A stretch of DNA of 64,000 nucleotides from Heterotrichella gracilis (taxonomy: Eukaryota > Sar > Xanthophyceae > Tribonematales > Xanthonemataceae), in NCBI GenBank assembly GCA_032358255.1, contig JAULBX010008329.1, forward strand, positions 1 through 64,000, written 5' to 3'. The translations under genes and the position numbers were made by a program. The notes beneath the pieces were generated by a model. The model was not told where the DNA came from, did not search any database, and was given only the letters and a program-made list of their open reading frames with translations. Of this stretch, positions 1 to 11,800 are shown in pieces; the first letter of the stretch is position 1, and each line of letters begins with the position of its first letter.

Positions 1-994
1 GGGCAGGTGAGACTCGCTGTGGAGCCTCGATGGGCATTGGACTTTAGGCCCTAAATGCTGAGAATTAATTTCTAATGCTCAGCAATAGTGCAGTACATGT
101 AGTGGCACTGTGACCGGCGAGGCGACTGCCAGTGCGCAGTGGGCGTTGGGGTAGCCTAGGCGTTGAGAAAGGGCCTCCTGTGGTCCAACTTGACCATATA
201 TGTTACCAAAGCACGCATTTCTTGGCTACAGCTTACAAATTATTAATATCATAATGATTAATATCATAATTGCCAGGTTGGACTGCCTTGGCATGCTGGG
301 CGCTTGATAGCAGCCTACACATCGCTTTAGCCTTCAGAGGCCTTTATAGGCAAATGATCCCGAGAGATAAGGTCAAGCGGGTAAAAAATCATTGTTGAGG
401 CAAGGCTGATTGCATTCCTGCTGTACACGAGCGGCACCCAATGGATGTCAACCAATACCACACATGTATTACACATAATGACACACAAGGCTTAACATCT
501 CTGTCATTGACCAACACACAGCTAGTTTGCGATTCAATCAAATTTGTTAGCTCAATTCGTCACCCACAGCTGCACTCACAGCACTGCACCAGAAACAAAG
601 TAAGGGACTGCAGCAATCATCATGATAGTATGCCAAAAACAGCACATGTCCCCCGAGGCTGTTCTGGACCAGGGGTGACCCAGTGCTCCCGCATCCCAGG
701 GGTGCTTAAAGCTCAGCATGACTCCTGAACTGAAGTCTAATTACTGCTGCGGCTTCCATTTGTCTAGGGTTCTTGAGAGGGCTCTGTGTTTTTGCGCTCT
801 TGCACGCGTGCACCCATTCAACCTCACAATCCAACTGAAAGAAACGTTTCTCAACAGGACGCCAGACAGGGCGCCCTCCCCATGCCCCACACATGCGCCT
901 TTTTGTCTTTTTGCTGGGCTCCCCGGGCTCCCTGGGATCCCGACGCCGCCCCCCGTGGCCTATAGTAAGCCTATGTGGGGTCCTCCAAGGGGGC
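1..994. other. 3' flank of the stress-protein gene, no gene recognised
   Basis: I see no convincing coding exon here. It holds a short AT-rich direct repeat near 240-270 (attaatatcataat twice) and a few short open frames without splice or family support. Part of it is probably the 3' untranslated region of the minus-strand gene that ends at 995. Confidence 0.5.
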
Positions 995-3246
995 TCATGT
1001 GCGCAGGAGTATGACTGGGCAGGCAAGGGGGGTATGGTGCAGCACGTGCTGGCTCACTGAACCCATCCACATCTCCTGCGGGTGAAGGGGAAGGTGGATG
1101 GATTGGGGTTGAGGCGGAGAGGGTGCATTGGGGGTGTGTAGGGCATGCGGGTATCGACACTGTACAGTATGATGATGTATCCATGCCCCCCCCCCCCACT
1201 TTTACCAATGCCCTGCCAATACCTTACACCCTAAAGACCCACAGCCCTCCCCCCCTCCTCTCTCCCTCCCCTCACCTTTATCCCCCCCTTGCTGTGTGAC
1301 GCCATGACCACGCACACCGCCCCCATCCCCACAGCCTCCTCCACCACCACGCCCCCCACATCCCCCGCCGAGCCGGGGGCCACCACCACATGCAGCAGGA
1401 AGGGGACCTGCAAACACACACACACACATTGATCATAGCCTATGATTCATAGGCGACCTGCACACCCACACATGCTGATCATGTTGCGCCCACCCTTGAA
1501 AACTTAACCCTAAACCCTATACAGCAGGAAGGGGACTGCACACACCCACACCCACATATTGATGGTGGTGCGCCACTACTGGTGGGTAAATGGAACAGAG
1601 GAAGACGGGGGATGCTCTATGATTTGACAATATTTGATATTCACATGACACTGACCCCATGGCCCCCACCCCACCCACCCACCCACCCACCTTGTGCTTC
1701 AAGAGCTGGGGCACCACATGCTCCTTGACCCAATCCTTGGCCTCAACAATCTGCGCAAGAGAGTTGGGGTCTGTTTAGAGTTGCAGGCACGACTGGTAAC
1801 ACAACTAAACCCCAAGGATCCTATGACAGGCGGCTTGCATGACACTGTTTTCTGTTGGCAAGAGTTTCACTGTAGGGCCCTGTATGGCATGTACCGCAAC
1901 GCAGCCAAAACAGGAGGCTGTACAGTTCTGTTTGCTAACCATTTCACCACCACCTTTTTGCAGGGTCTTAGGGTCTCAGGCTACTAAGGGTTTCACACCA
2001 ACTGCATGGTCCCTTTCCCAGAGTTTTCCAGGCACCCTAGCTAGAGGTATTCCCCCACCTCCATCTCCTCCTGGTCGTCATCAGGGGGGATGTACATGCC
2101 GGGCCACACGTGTGCAGGGGAGGGCAGGGGCACCGCATGCAGCAGGTGCAGCACGTCACCTGGGGGAAGGGGGGGAAGAGGGGCAATGTGTGAGGGTATG
2201 GACTTCAAATAACCTCAAATGCGGGGTGGGAAAGGACATTGCGGCAAGAAGTACACTGGCGGTAGGGCCTAGCAGCACCTTAACAAGACCTGCGACGGAA
2301 AACCCTGCATGGAAAACACTACATAGTACCTCTGCCATCGTAGCAGGTTGGAGCAGCATGCATGGAAAACACTACATAGTACCTGCGCCATCGTAGCGTG
2401 GTTGGAGCAGCATGCAGGGAAAACCCTATGCAAGGGTATCTGACATACTTGCTGAATCACTCACTCTACTGCAGCAGAAGGCAACCTACGGCTTAATCGG
2501 GCAACTAAATCAATTGCCCGGTTAGGCAGGAGGCTGTCATCCTCTGCACAAGAAGGTGCAATTGAGCAGGCATTCCACATACCCTTGCATAGGGTATTGC
2601 GTCAGAAACCCTAGGCTGGGAGTGACGACTGGCAGCCTGTTTAGGGGCCGCTGTGTTGCAAGGAGGAATGCAGGGGGGAATATTATTGGGTGTAAGGGAG
2701 TGTAGGATTTCGAGCCACTGTGGAGGGGGCCGGTGCACCCCATGCGCATGCATGAGGTGGGTCGTTGTGCAACCCTGGCGTAGGGTTTAGGGCTTTGTTG
2801 GTGTACTCACCTGGTCGGTACAGGTGGTCCAGGACCCACTGGCAGGCGGCGAGGGAGGACTGCAAAAGAAAGTAAAAACATGCTTGAAGGGTCGGTGTAG
2901 GGTTTTGAGCATGTGGGCGCATGGAACAGGCACCTTGCACTTGGGCTCCCCCCTATAAGCATGCATATGTAAGTCATGCATGCATATATACTTGTGTACG
3001 TATCGACATATGCTTGCGCGAGTTTGCTTGCGTATGCTTGCACGGCCGCACCTCGGTTGCGTCAATAGGGACGAGCACGTTCCGCCTAGCCTGCGCGAGC
3101 ACCTCCGCCACCGGTGCCACGAAGGCACCCGTCTCGGAACTGTAGCTATGGCTGCGCTTGTAATACCTCAGCTCCGCGTCCCGCTCCATCTCCTGCCCCT
3201 CGTTGGGGACGGTGTCGGCGGCGGTGGAGGTGGAGGGCTCCGCCAT
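995..3246 (-). CDS. Universal stress protein (USP, UspA family)
   Basis: Six exons on the minus strand: 3246-3052, 2859-2811, 2159-2059, 1750-1691, 1407-1276, 1075-995. All junctions are GT-AG and the phases agree, giving 205 aa. It is a soluble alpha/beta nucleotide-binding fold protein of the UspA family, likely binding ATP and acting in stress signalling. The core begins at about residue 57 with VLVPIDATE, runs through a helix (LAACQWVLDHLY) and a strand (VLHLLHAVP), and ends with the family's phosphate-binding signature HSKGGIK-EMWMGSVSQHV at about 172-189, followed by the final strand CPVILL. Residues 1-50 are a polar extension. The start was chosen at the ATG in the context caccATGGcg; the frame stays open further upstream, so a longer N-terminus is possible. 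No membrane segment is visible. Its cellular role beyond the family is unknown. Confidence 0.85.
2296..2425. repeat. Two and a half copies of a 53-bp tandem repeat in USP intron 2
   Basis: The block catggaaaacactacatag...ggttggagcag occurs at 2308 and 2361, with a shorter decayed copy near 2408. It lies inside the intron between exons 2 and 3 of the stress-protein gene and does not resemble a neighbouring exon edge, unlike the repeats in the larger genes of this window. Confidence 0.7.
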
Positions 3247-4144
3247 GGTGTGGGGGGTGTCTGCTGTATAGAGGGAGTTGCCCCACATGTGGGTGTGGGT
3301 GTGGGGTAGCGCGGGGTTGCAGCAACAAGTGCTGGGTACTAGGAGTTCAAGCACTGGCTGTCTATATCTTAGCAGAGTGGGTGTTGTTGATCTCTCAAGT
3401 GGGGTAGTGGGGTATGGGGTGTGACGTACACGTGATCTGTTGTCTCCTCCAGTTCGCCACAAGCTTTGCAACAAGACAACTCACCAGACTACCAGTAACA
3501 TCTGTCTAGTGCTGCATCCTTTAAAGCAAATGCTTAAACCTTGGGATTGCGTTAGCGCGGGTGCACGCACTTCTGACGATCTGGGTTTCGGAGATTTGCC
3601 CGTCTATATGCATGCATTGCGATGTGGATTCCCGCCAAATTTCTCCCACCCCGCAACTGCACTTTCACAGTGCGCAGATAACCCGATACAGACCCGCACA
3701 TCCATACATGCGATCGAAGCCCTGACTTACAGCCGCGCCTAGCAGTGCACTGCAGTGCTACCTAACACTGTGTTCAGTTCTGTTTATACAGCTGTGGATG
3801 GTGGTGGTGCATGCATGCATGCCCAGTGGTGGTGCAGCATGCCCAGTGCCCTTTGGCAGACTTGCCTGTGAAAACAGTGACAGATTTTATATCGTTATAC
3901 ATTTTTGTTACACCCCATTCCCCTTGTCACGTCACGCCCAAGTGTCACTGGAACCCTGACATCAAATAGGCATACCGCCTACCAGTCAGAATACCCACAA
4001 GTTGCAGCCACGGAGGTTGGTACTTGGCCTCAAAGATAAAAGAAGATGCACCTAATGGTTGAAATAGCCACCTTTTGATAAGATTCAATTCATTGAGCTC
4101 CAAAACGTTCGTCAAAGCCAAGGTGGGTGCACTGTATAAGTCGG
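3247..4144. other. Intergenic, 5' flank of the stress-protein gene
   Basis: No coding exon is supported. The stretch includes the promoter side of the minus-strand stress-protein gene and a short purine/pyrimidine run of gcatgcatgcatgc near 3810. I see no clear TATA box. Confidence 0.4.
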
Positions 4145-4400
4145 AGCTGTGCAGCCACCTGCTGGCCAAGACCCTGATGTTGCACTGAGAACGCTGCCGT
4201 TGGCTGTGCAGCAGTTTGCTGGAACAAGCCCCGAGGGTGCACTGGGACGCTGCCGTTGGCTCTGCACCAATTTGCAGAAAAAAACTTCTCATGTTGCACT
4301 GGAAATGCAGCAGCTGGTTGTGCAGCAACCTGCTGGGAAAAGTCCTGATGGTGATGGTGCAGTGGGCAAGCTGCCGACGGTTGTGTCGCACCAGGGTACA
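4145..4400. repeat. Degenerate tandem repeat, unit about 66 bp
   Basis: Four decayed units follow one another, each with a core like tgttgcactg...gctgtgcagc...ttgctgg. The array lies just beyond the stop codon at 4429 of the minus-strand HNH-like gene. Several frames on both strands remain open through it (an effect of the repeat), but none has family support, so I treat it as non-coding. Confidence 0.6.
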
Positions 4401-4428
4401 CTGGGTAGGCTGGGTGTTGGAAATAGCT

Positions 4429-7400
4429 CTAGTGGTGGTGGTGGTGCACTGGAAAACTGCCTGGCTGAACCCCATGGCTGCTCTGCTGAGCCTCAGGCTG
4501 AGGCTGCCACCTGTCTTGCTGATGCATTGCTGGCGCCAGTGGTGGGGGGGTCGGACCTAGCTCCAAAGATGGCAGCTCGCCTTCAATAGGGAATCCAGTC
4601 CAAGCTGCCATCACAAACATGCCATACACCTCCTCAGCCTCCTCATCCAGAGCAGCTCCGCCCCCTCCCCCTCCCCCCCACACCTCCAGCAGGGGAGCAG
4701 CCCCCACATTTGGGTTCCCACTGCAGCCAGCCACGCGCCTGCTGCACTCCTCGGCGTTGCCCCACACCAGCTGGCGCTCAGTCTCGTGCATGTGCATTTG
4801 GGCTATGGGGCATGTGAAAGCCAAGGGTGCAGCCGCGGGCCCCACCTCCAGCCCATACCACCTGAAAGGCACAGGGGGATGAGTCATGCGTGTGGGGCAC
4901 CTAAAATGGCACAGGCAGCCAAGGCATGCATTAAAAACGGTGCCGATAACCCACAAAAACAGCATAAGCCAAAACCCCACTCCCTGACCTTGGGACCCAA
5001 TCGCAATCCGTTGAATCAGTGTGCTGGGCAGTACGTTTACCCCTAAAACCCTTTTATTAAACCCTAAAGACAGGGCACAGGGCGCAGAGTGGCTATAGTG
5101 CCTGGGATGGGATCCATCCCCGGGGATCATGTGGGACAAGGATAGAACCCCACCACTCACAGTACTATGGGAAATGAATATGGCAACACAATTTCTACAG
5201 CATGTGGCGGACAATCTTCACCACCACATGCTATACCTGTCCCTATGCACTAATAAATCTTACATAGCACCAATTACCTTGAAGATAGTGGTCGTCTGCA
5301 CATATCAGCATAACCAAAGATCGTCACGGGACCAAGGGAATACCATTGTATAATCTAAATCATAAGGGAATATATAATATATAAAAGGCGACTATAAAGC
5401 ATAAATGAGTACTTGGCTCTTTTCAGTACATCCCCCACCTGGCATGCCGCCCCATCATCTTCACCGATGCAGCTGCACGCCAGTCTGGGCACATTCATGG
5501 CAAATGCATGGTCAGGCTCCAATGCTGCAGGGAATCGAGACGCCAATACCCCGTCTTTCTCCCCATCTGCTCAAAGGAACGGCATAAAGGAACCCGTTGT
5601 CGAAGGCCTCTTGCATCGGCCTGTAAAATGAAAACATAAAAGTTAAAGTAATTACGAGCATTTACAAAAGTTGATTTTGACAATCACTCAGGGAGCCAGC
5701 CCGAGCTCAAAAGACTGTAATAATAGTAAAAACAAATGACAATACATAAAGCCACAGAATTTCCATAAAAAAGTAAAGGCTTACGGTATACCAAGAACCA
5801 GTCCAGGACTTACCGTGACATCAACAGGCCATTCCGAATGTCATTGATGTTCCTGAAATGGAGCACTGCGGCCACCTGTGCTCTCCACGCATACTTGAAG
5901 AGTTGGACATCACTCAGCAGGGCCCCAGGTAAGAACTGGCGTAGGACTGGGCACCACAGGTAACCCTGGATTTTTGGATCAACCCCCTGATATCTGGAGT
6001 CATATGCCTGCAGGATATAATAGACCACCATACTGAGGTGAATCAATAGTACCAGGCTTGATGCAGCCTGCTTTTGCCCGTGCCAACTGTACTTGTATGG
6101 GTAGGCAGCTCAACAGACAGCATAGGCAGCAGAAACGCCTCCTCACCTCAATCAGATTCTTCCTGAAGTTCATATCGATCTTTGGTTGTGTGGGAGCCAG
6201 AGTACTGGAAGAGGGCATTAGCATACAACGCCATAAAGGATGCCATCTTGTTGATAGAGACCAACTGCTGCTGCGAAAGGTTCACTAACAAATCCAATTG
6301 CTGCAACACCGCATCGTTGTTTAAAGAACCTGGCAACACAATAGAAAAGGGTGTCAACAGAAGCAGTGTGCTAAATTTGGCAGGACAGCAAAGCAGTGCA
6401 CAAATGGCCAGTTTTGATTCAGGTAGCTGCAAGGTTACAAGACTGTGGACCCACACCATTGCCAGATACAGGCCACCACAAACCCAGGACAGCCAGAGTC
6501 TGGTACAAACAGCAAAACGTAGCACAAGAGGCAAACCTGCTGCACTGGTGATCTTGTTGGTAGCGACAACCAGCTGCTGCAACAGCACATCATTGGGTGA
6601 AGGACCTGGCAACACAACAAAAAAGGGTGTTAATAAAGTGCTATGTTTTGGCAGAACAGCAAAACAAGTGCACGACTGGCCACGAGAATACACAGCCTCA
6701 CTTGTATGCTGCAAAGGCAGCATGCAGCACGGGTCTCCCAAAAGAATACCTGGGGCATTTGGAGTATGGCGCAGCCTGTCCTCCTAAAGCTGTTTAGGCA
6801 TGCTTGTGGCTCAACAGGATTGCTCTGGTTCCAACTTGGGTACTGTACCTTGCAGCGGCTCTCCAGAAACATCCAAAGGCGACTCCTCATCACCAGCGAT
6901 ACCCAGCAGCTTCAGGATCCGAAGGTAGTTGTATTTCGTGTACCCCTCTTCAGTGACCAAGCCCAGAACCCCTTTTAGTTGAATGGAGAGCGGCTCGAGT
7001 TTAAAGCTTCGGAAGTCGAGGGTGCCGTTTTCCTCTGGGCACAGAGTACACTGTTTCCCCCCCACCTTGATGACCACAAGCCGAAGATCTTCCTCTGGAG
7101 GAGGGTTGCTTGCCTCTGCCATCAGGCTGAAAGAGACAACGTTGCTGTTCTCAATGTTACGGATCCGCTGATGCACGAGGCTCCCTGATCACTTGGTTTG
7201 GTGGAGTGTTTGCTCCTGCTGCAATGCCACCGAAGAGCTGCTGAGTAGGTGCAAGGTTACAAAAATTAAACAAAAGCGTGCACCAACACCATTGCCAGGT
7301 ATAAGCCACCACAACCCAGGGCAGCCAGTGTACAAACAGCAAAACGTAGCGCAAGAGGCTAAACTGGTGAACTGGCCACATTGTAGAGGTACGCTCCTGG

Positions 7401-7575
7401 CTGCAGCAAACCAGTGTCTGGCAAGACAGGGGTCCCCTCGCCATCCTCCCTTTCCAAACTTGCTGCTTGACCAGTCGAGCATTTGTGATATGGCAGGCTT
7501 GCTGTCGACGGGTATTGACACAGGTTTTCACCCCTCCACATAGGGCACAACTTCAATGACGACCCTGTCGGCCAT
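4429..7575 (-). CDS. HNH_2-like endonuclease-domain protein, possibly broken
   Basis: Minus-strand exons that fit in phase: 7575-7532, 7180-6849, 6605-6537, 6329-6147, 6007-5814, 5620-5439, and a last exon from about 4861 to the stop at 4429. The link between 5439 and 4861 is unresolved. The middle exons read ...AAVLHFRNINDIRNGLLMSR-PMQEAFDNGF..., which resembles the HNH_2 nuclease core of fungal and algal proteins (AAHI ... RNGLLL ... AFD). The N-terminal part starts MADRVVIEVVPYVEG and has no family I recognise; the C-terminus is Gly-, Pro- and Gln-rich and ends in five histidines. Two exons do not stay in frame: in 6329-6147 and in 5620-5439 the downstream frame is reached only by a one-base shift, or by assuming introns of 43 and 25 bases that have GT and AG ends. 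Either the gene is decaying, or the assembly has errors, or the introns are unusually small. The HNH assignment is inference from the motif. Confidence 0.45.
6430..6540. repeat. Intron repeat, copy 1 (partner at 7247-7365)
   Basis: This segment of the HNH-like gene's intron matches 7247-7365 over about 110 bases with interruptions: both share caaggttacaa, caccattgccag, gccaccacaa, and acaaacagcaaaacgtag. The two copies lie in different introns of the same gene, in the same orientation. They could be a short dispersed element or the result of a local duplication. Confidence 0.6.
7247..7365. repeat. Intron repeat, copy 2 (partner at 6430-6540)
   Basis: Second copy of the intron sequence described at 6430-6540. 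It lies in the first intron of the HNH-like gene. It is slightly longer, having an extra A-rich stretch after the shared caaggttacaa. Confidence 0.6.
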
Positions 7576-8819
7576 CTACAAATACGCTACCTCCTAGGAC
7601 CTAAGCACCAGCTGTGAATGGTCTCTAGAACTGTACAGGCACAAGCACAGCACTGTAATAGTAAACAACAGCTGGTTCATGCCTGCAGGTTAAGGAATTC
7701 TTTCGCTTCCTGGAAAGTCAAGATTGCTAGAGACAGCAGCTTCTGCTTTGACAAACAGACAAGACACTCTCACTCACTGGTTCCTGTATGCATGCATTTG
7801 CAGGACTTAACACTACAACCTCTTTGAAAGACAAGGTTGCTGGTTTTAGGTCCTTGCTTCACAAGGCATACCATTTAGCTTTGACGGACAGCCAAGTCTC
7901 CCTGATGCGGACAAGTTTATGGGTTGCCCTCTATTATGCATGCATTCTCGGTGTGGTTTCACCCCCTTGGCTGTCGCTCCCGCCACCAAGTTGGCTCAAC
8001 ACATTGATATGCGCCACCAAAGCCACCGCAGCTTCTTTGCATTTGAACCCCAAACTTCGAACCGCGCCTTCGACAGTACTACTCTGTTTGTACAGCCATG
8101 CAAGTGGTTGCAGTCCATCTGGTGGATGCCCACAAATGCATGCATGCATGCATATGCTTTTTAGGACGTTGAAAGCGGGCTCCTGTGTAACGCAGCTCTT
8201 TTTGCACCAAACCAGTTCAAGGTAAGGACACGAACCACCGTACGCACCCATCAGTTAACTGGGCGGTCGCGCCAACTGTGTGCAACGTTGCATCTGGTTT
8301 TGCAACATCCTGGGGTATCAGCAAAAGGGTTTCTGCAACGATCCTGCCGATGCCCACTCGATGCAGCGCTTGGGTGTGGCAAACAGGCGCGCAGGGTTTT
8401 ATCTGTGGATTATCCTGAGCCCTGGTGACGTTTAGTGGTACGCCCAGAGACCCGGGACATTTCAAAACCTTAACCCTTTCGGGACAGTTCAAAAGCGGCA
8501 GTCAATTGCATTGATCGCCACCCTCCACTTCTGTCAACCTGCCAACTTTATCCGTTCAGTGCCGTTTGTAGGCCACCGTTGCTTTCTACTATTGTGAAAT
8601 GATAAATTTGCTTGCCCAGTGATGCGGCCATGCTCAATCCTCGTTCATACCCTGCCTCGCCCCTTAACCACCTTCCAGTGCACCTCCTTGGCCGAACCCT
8701 GGCTTTGCAGGAATGGGATCAAACCTCTGCAGCCTGTAGATAGAAAAACCCTTCTGTTACCTCCCCACTGCCACCCACCACTACGTCTCCCCGCTTGCCC
8801 CAGGGCCACCACCACAGCC
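7576..8819. other. Divergent intergenic region between the HNH-like gene and PIEZO
   Basis: The two flanking genes point away from each other, so this region must hold both promoters. I see no clear TATA box and no coding exon with family support. A gcatgcatgcatgcat run lies near 8137. The open frame from 8619 on the plus strand simply reads into PIEZO exon 1. Confidence 0.4.
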
Positions 8820-11800
8820 ATGGCCAGCCACAGCCCCCACCCCTGGCCCCACCCCCCCACCACCACCCCCCACCCCCCACCGCTCCTCCAGTCCTACGCC
8901 CTAGTCCCCACCGCCTGCCTGCTGTTTGCTGCTTTCAGCAACATAAGCCTGACGGGTCTGGTGTACCTGGGCGCCTATGGGGTGTGGGGGGCGGTGTGCA
9001 TCGGGAGGCTTCGCCTGGAGGTGGCTGAGGCGATGGGCAAGGGGCTGTGGGGGGCGGTGTCAGGTGGGTGGGTGCGGGGAATGGGGTTGTAGGTGGGGTG
9101 CGGGGGTAGTTCAGAGCAAGAAATATAAGAGGCGGGACCAGAGGGACCGAGTTTCTTTGCGCAGGTTGAGCACCGCTGACTGCTACTCTGGTCGCATTGC
9201 ATGAGTATGATTTACTGGAACCCAACCAGGAAAAAGAAGGGGAGAAAAGGACGTAGTGCCAAGACATGCTGCGTTGATGCTGATACGCCTGTCTGGCTAC
9301 CTCGCTCGCCTTCATGTGATTTATTCTTACATACTATGTGAAATCCTAGTCTACCAGGTGCCAATCACCTCACTCGCCTGTACCCCCTCCTCCCTAACTT
9401 GCAGGTGTATCTGCCCTGTTCCTCCTGCTCCAGTGCAGCCTCCAGCTAGGGTTTGCTGTGGGGGGTGCCAGGTGGGCGGAGGGGCACCCCTGGGATGACG
9501 TGCTGCACCTGCTGGGATTCCCAAAGGCGGGCAGCCCGGGGGAGCTGCTCATGGTGCGTGGAGATGCATGTGATAAGTTGGGACAAACCCTAGTGTAGGA
9601 TCGTAACCCCTCACCCAATCTTGGGCCCAGCAGCTGATGGTGCGTGGGTGCATGGGGAGGAAAACCCAAGGGTGAAGACCCTAATGGAGGGTTTATAGGC
9701 GTAAATCCTGAAAATGGACCAGCTGGTGATGGTGCATGGGGGTACATGTGACGAAATCCAAGAGAGGTGGGATAGTCTCTGAGGGAAGTTAATGGATGAA
9801 AATCCCGCACCATGCGCACCAGACCCCTGTTGCAGACCGATTCCCTCCCGCATCCCAGGTCCTCTTACCCCCCTTGCTGGCCCTCATCACCGCCGGCATA
9901 GAGGTGCAGGCAGGGCGCCGCTACCGATCACAAATGCGCCACATTTCGCAACATCCCAGCCACCCCACAGGCCGGGGTCCGGCCTCCCCTACCTCCCCTG
10001 GTGGGGGAATGGGGCAAGGGGGGGATGGGGGAGGGCTGGTGGGGAGTATCCAGTTCCTGTGGGCGGCAGGTGGGTGGTGGCGCTAAGGTTTTGATGCCGT
10101 GTGTAAAGGGTTTTGGGCGTTGCGATGCAGGGTTTCCTCCATGCCAAACATGCGGTGTCTTGCCGTCCCTGCGTCTTTTGCCGCACCCGCTTAGGGTTTG
10201 ACGTTTAGGTTATGAACAGCATCTTGAACATCTCCTGCTCAACCCACCCACTTCCACACTCCTCATTCCTTGTGATACCACCCCCCACCCTAGAAACCCC
10301 CACCGCTGCACATCCTACACACCCACACGCACACTCTTCACCCCCACCCATGTGACCCCACCCCCCCACCCTTGCCCCCACCGCTGCGCAGGCTACACCA
10401 ACGCCGCCATCGCAGCCGCAGCCGCGCTCGTCACCGCAGCGTGCAGCAGCCCCTGCCTGCTGTCCCTGCCATACCTGCTGGCGGGGGCGTGGGGTGTGTG
10501 GAGGTGGGCGCACCACCGCCCCTCTTTTGTGGCCATAGGGGCGATCAGGGGGCTGCAGGTGGGAGGGGGGAATGCTGTAGGAGCATAATTAGAGTTTCCA
10601 CATCTGTTTTCTAGATTGCAGGTGTTGTAAGGCCAATGGTCAATGGTCCTAGTTGACCAATGATGTGGCTAACCTCATGTGGTCCAACCAGAACTCAATC
10701 CTTGTAGTTGGACCTCTGTCGCGCCTCGGTGGTGGGAATGGAGAACCCTAACAGAACCCTAACAGCGCCTCCCTCCCCCCGCAGGTTCTGTACCTGTGGC
10801 ACACGTCTCTCAAACCCTAACAAAGACCCTAACAAAACCCTAACAATGCTTCCCTCCCTCTACAGGTCCTGTGTGGGCTGCACCTGTTGCTCCTGTACCT
10901 GTGGCTGGATCCTTCTTCTCTCAAACCCTAACATAACCCTTGGAAAACCCTAACAGCGCCTCCCACCTCCCGCAGGTCCTGTGTGGGCTGCACCTGTTGC
11001 TGCTGTACCTGTGGCAGATGGCGGTGGTGAGGCTGGCAGTGCCTGCGGCTGTGGCTGGGTGGATGGGGCTGTACGTGGTGGGGGAGGCGCAGGGGGGGGT
11101 GCTTGTGGCACAGGTGGGTGGGTGGTGGTGGGTGGTGATGGTGGGGGTGCCCATGTGTGTGATTCTGGCAGGGTTCATGCTAGCTAGGTAAGGTGCTGGA
11201 GAAGGTAGGGGCACAAACCCTTTGGAATTAATCAAGCATATCGGGTGGAACTACTGGAGGTAGGGCACAAACTCTTTGGGGTTCTATCTAGCCGTAGCAA
11301 AGAGTGGGTGTATCACTGACAGAGTGTGCGGTGGTGCAATCTGTAAGGGGTGGGATTACACCCCACGAACTCATCACCCTACAAAACCCTAACCTAGGGT
11401 CCCTCCCACCCCCCGCAGGTCTGCCAAGTGGCCAGCCTGGTCGTGCTGTATGGCGCCAGCGGCTTCTACATCAACAGCATGCAGGGCCAGGGGGCGGAGG
11501 GGTCTGGCCACGGTGGGGGTGTGCTGGCTGGTGTGCTGTCCTCACTCATGTCTCGGAGGGGTGGGGAGGAGGGGTATGAGCGGGTGAGGGGTGGGGATGG
11601 GGGGGAGGGTCGTGGGACAGGGATAGTAATGAATGCATAGGGAAGGGCAAAGGGGGTGCAACGACGGTGGTGGTTTGGCAAACACCATGGTGTGTTTTCA
11701 GTATAGTAGGGGGTCGTGTGGTCTAGCATTGGGTGTGCCACTATGTGTGTGTTATTGGTGGGAGGGTCAATGTGACTGGCTGTGGATTTCTGAAATGGGT

